Part shown: positions 63,251 through 64,000 of the stretch, in pieces
How positions within the stretch are numbered: position 1 is the stretch's first letter
How the letters are laid out: each line of letters opens with the position of its first letter
Source of the DNA: Maribacter polysaccharolyticus
GTDB lineage: Bacteria; Bacteroidota; Bacteroidia; Flavobacteriales; Flavobacteriaceae
NCBI RefSeq assembly: GCF_028882255.1
Contig: NZ_JARBUY010000003.1
Location: 209,018-273,017 of the forward strand
Direction of reading: 5' to 3'
DNA length: 64,000 bases
Position numbers and translations under genes: made by a program
The notes under the pieces: model-generated
The model's database searches: none
Seen by the model: the letters and a program-made list of their open reading frames with translations, nothing else
What the model was told of the DNA's origin: nothing

Positions 63251-64000
63251 TTGAAAGGAAAATATAATTACATATTACCCACGATAATCGCAGCGGCCTT
63301 GGCGGTAGGTGTTTTTTTTGGCGGAAAATTACATTTTAATGATTCGCCCGAACAACTGTTCACCACCAACTCCAAGAAAGATAAGCTAAATAGATTGATC
63401 GACTATATCGATTACGAATATGTCGATGATATTGATACCGATAGCATCGTGGATGTTACCGTGAACAATATCCTCGAAAAGTTAGACCCACATTCGGTCT
63501 ATATTCCGGAACGTGAGATGGAAGAGGTTTCCGAAAATATGAAAGGTGACTTTGTCGGGATCGGCATTAATTTCTACCCCTATAATGATACCATTTCGGT
63601 AATCCGCACCATAGACGATGGCCCAAGTTTTCTAAAAGGTATTTTGCCTGGGGATCGTATCTTAATGGCGGATAACGATACCTTGTTCGGCAAGAATTTG
63701 GCCAGTGAGAGCATTGTGGAAAAATTGAAAGGTGAGAAAGGCTCTTTGGTTGAGCTTACCGTTTTTCGTAAAAGTATAGGCAAGACCTTCAAAGTAAATG
63801 TAAAGCGCGATGTGGTTCCGATAAAAAGTGTCGAGGCCTATTTTATGATGACCCCTAAGATGGGGTATATCAAGGTAAACCGTTTTGCGGAGTCTACTTA
63901 TCGGGAGTTCAAGAAAGCCCTCAGTGCCTTGAGGAAACAAGGTGCCGAAAGGCTTACGTTGGATTTAAGGGATAATCCAGGGGGGTATTTGGGTATTGCC
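63251..64000 (+). CDS. S41 family C-terminal processing peptidase, 5' part only
   Basis: 250 codons from a TTG at 63251 to the right edge; no ATG is available upstream in frame before the previous gene. Membrane anchor or signal (YILPTIIAAALAVGVFFGG), a helical part with LEKLDPHSVYIPERE, then a PDZ domain (about 100-185; GIGINFYPYNDTISV, LPGDRILMADND). The S41 core starts with MGYIKVNRFAESTYREF and LTLDLRDNPGGYLG. The catalytic Ser-Lys would be beyond the window. Likely a periplasmic protease. Confidence 0.9.
   Translation, partial: MKGKYNYILPTIIAAALAVGVFFGGKLHFNDSPEQLFTTNSKKDKLNRLIDYIDYEYVDDIDTDSIVDVTVNNILEKLDPHSVYIPEREMEEVSENMKGDFVGIGINFYPYNDTISVIRTIDDGPSFLKGILPGDRILMADNDTLFGKNLASESIVEKLKGEKGSLVELTVFRKSIGKTFKVNVKRDVVPIKSVEAYFMMTPKMGYIKVNRFAESTYREFKKALSALRKQGAERLTLDLRDNPGGYLGIA

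Overview
The window looks like a chromosomal segment of a marine member of the Flavobacteriaceae (Bacteroidota), perhaps near Maribacter or Zobellia. That placement is an inference. It rests on the gene content (suf operon closed by DUF2480 and DUF3078 genes, a fused HemC-HemD, VPS10/BNR-repeat exoproteins, an S41 protease, a RAYT), on promoters of the Bacteroidota type (TTG, about 19 nt, TAnnTTTG), on weak ribosome-binding sites and on moderate G+C. I saw no rRNA, tRNA, CRISPR array or prophage, but I could not run covariance-model searches.

Layout. 1-9.7 kb: 5' part of a secreted VPS10/BNR protein, Xaa-Pro aminopeptidase, SulP transporter, small membrane protein, BrnQ, a small zinc-ribbon-like protein, ThiL and a GT35-family alpha-glucan enzyme whose PLP lysine position is a threonine. 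9.9-17.5 kb: a complete SUF iron-sulfur operon (HesB/SufA-like, SufB, C, D, S, E, SufT-like, DUF2480, DUF3078). 17.6-18.45 kb: a non-coding stretch with a 146-bp sequence present twice (about 93 % identical, 320 bp apart); I read it as tandem minus-strand small-RNA genes, each ending in a hairpin terminator. 18.45-25.65 kb: HflX, an EEP-family nuclease/phosphatase, a PolB-like exonuclease, Ogt, a CNNM/CBS protein, a serine hydrolase and HemB. 25.8-28.5 kb: an SF2 helicase with C-terminal membrane segments, on the opposite strand to the heme genes around it. 28.5-36.1 kb: a minus-strand run starting with hemA, hemCD, hemE, then GNAT, sulfurtransferase, hemF, a lipoprotein and phzF. 36.3-42.1 kb: AraC-type regulator divergent from hemA, DUF1460 protein, MscS channel, HemH with an unusual cysteine cluster, MATE transporter.

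42.2-45.2 kb is a mosaic: a complete lactonase-family lipoprotein gene and a complete RAYT transposase, followed by an orphan lipoprotein, a truncated second RAYT start and the broken 3' end of a second lactonase. 45.2-53.9 kb holds two roughly 1045-residue VPS10/BNR exoproteins around a secreted sulfatase, followed without a gap by hemJ. 53.9-64 kb: NtrY-like histidine kinase, enoyl-CoA hydratase, a secreted protein of unknown function, a heptanucleotide repeat, a radical SAM protein, HD hydrolase, acyltransferase, bacilliredoxin, TerB-DnaJ protein, HupE/UreJ protein, dCMP deaminase and the first 250 codons of an S41 protease.

Together the window encodes HemA, B, C, D, E, F, H and J, so only HemL is missing for the route from glutamyl-tRNA to protoheme. 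It also encodes the SUF machinery, which makes iron cofactor synthesis the dominant theme.
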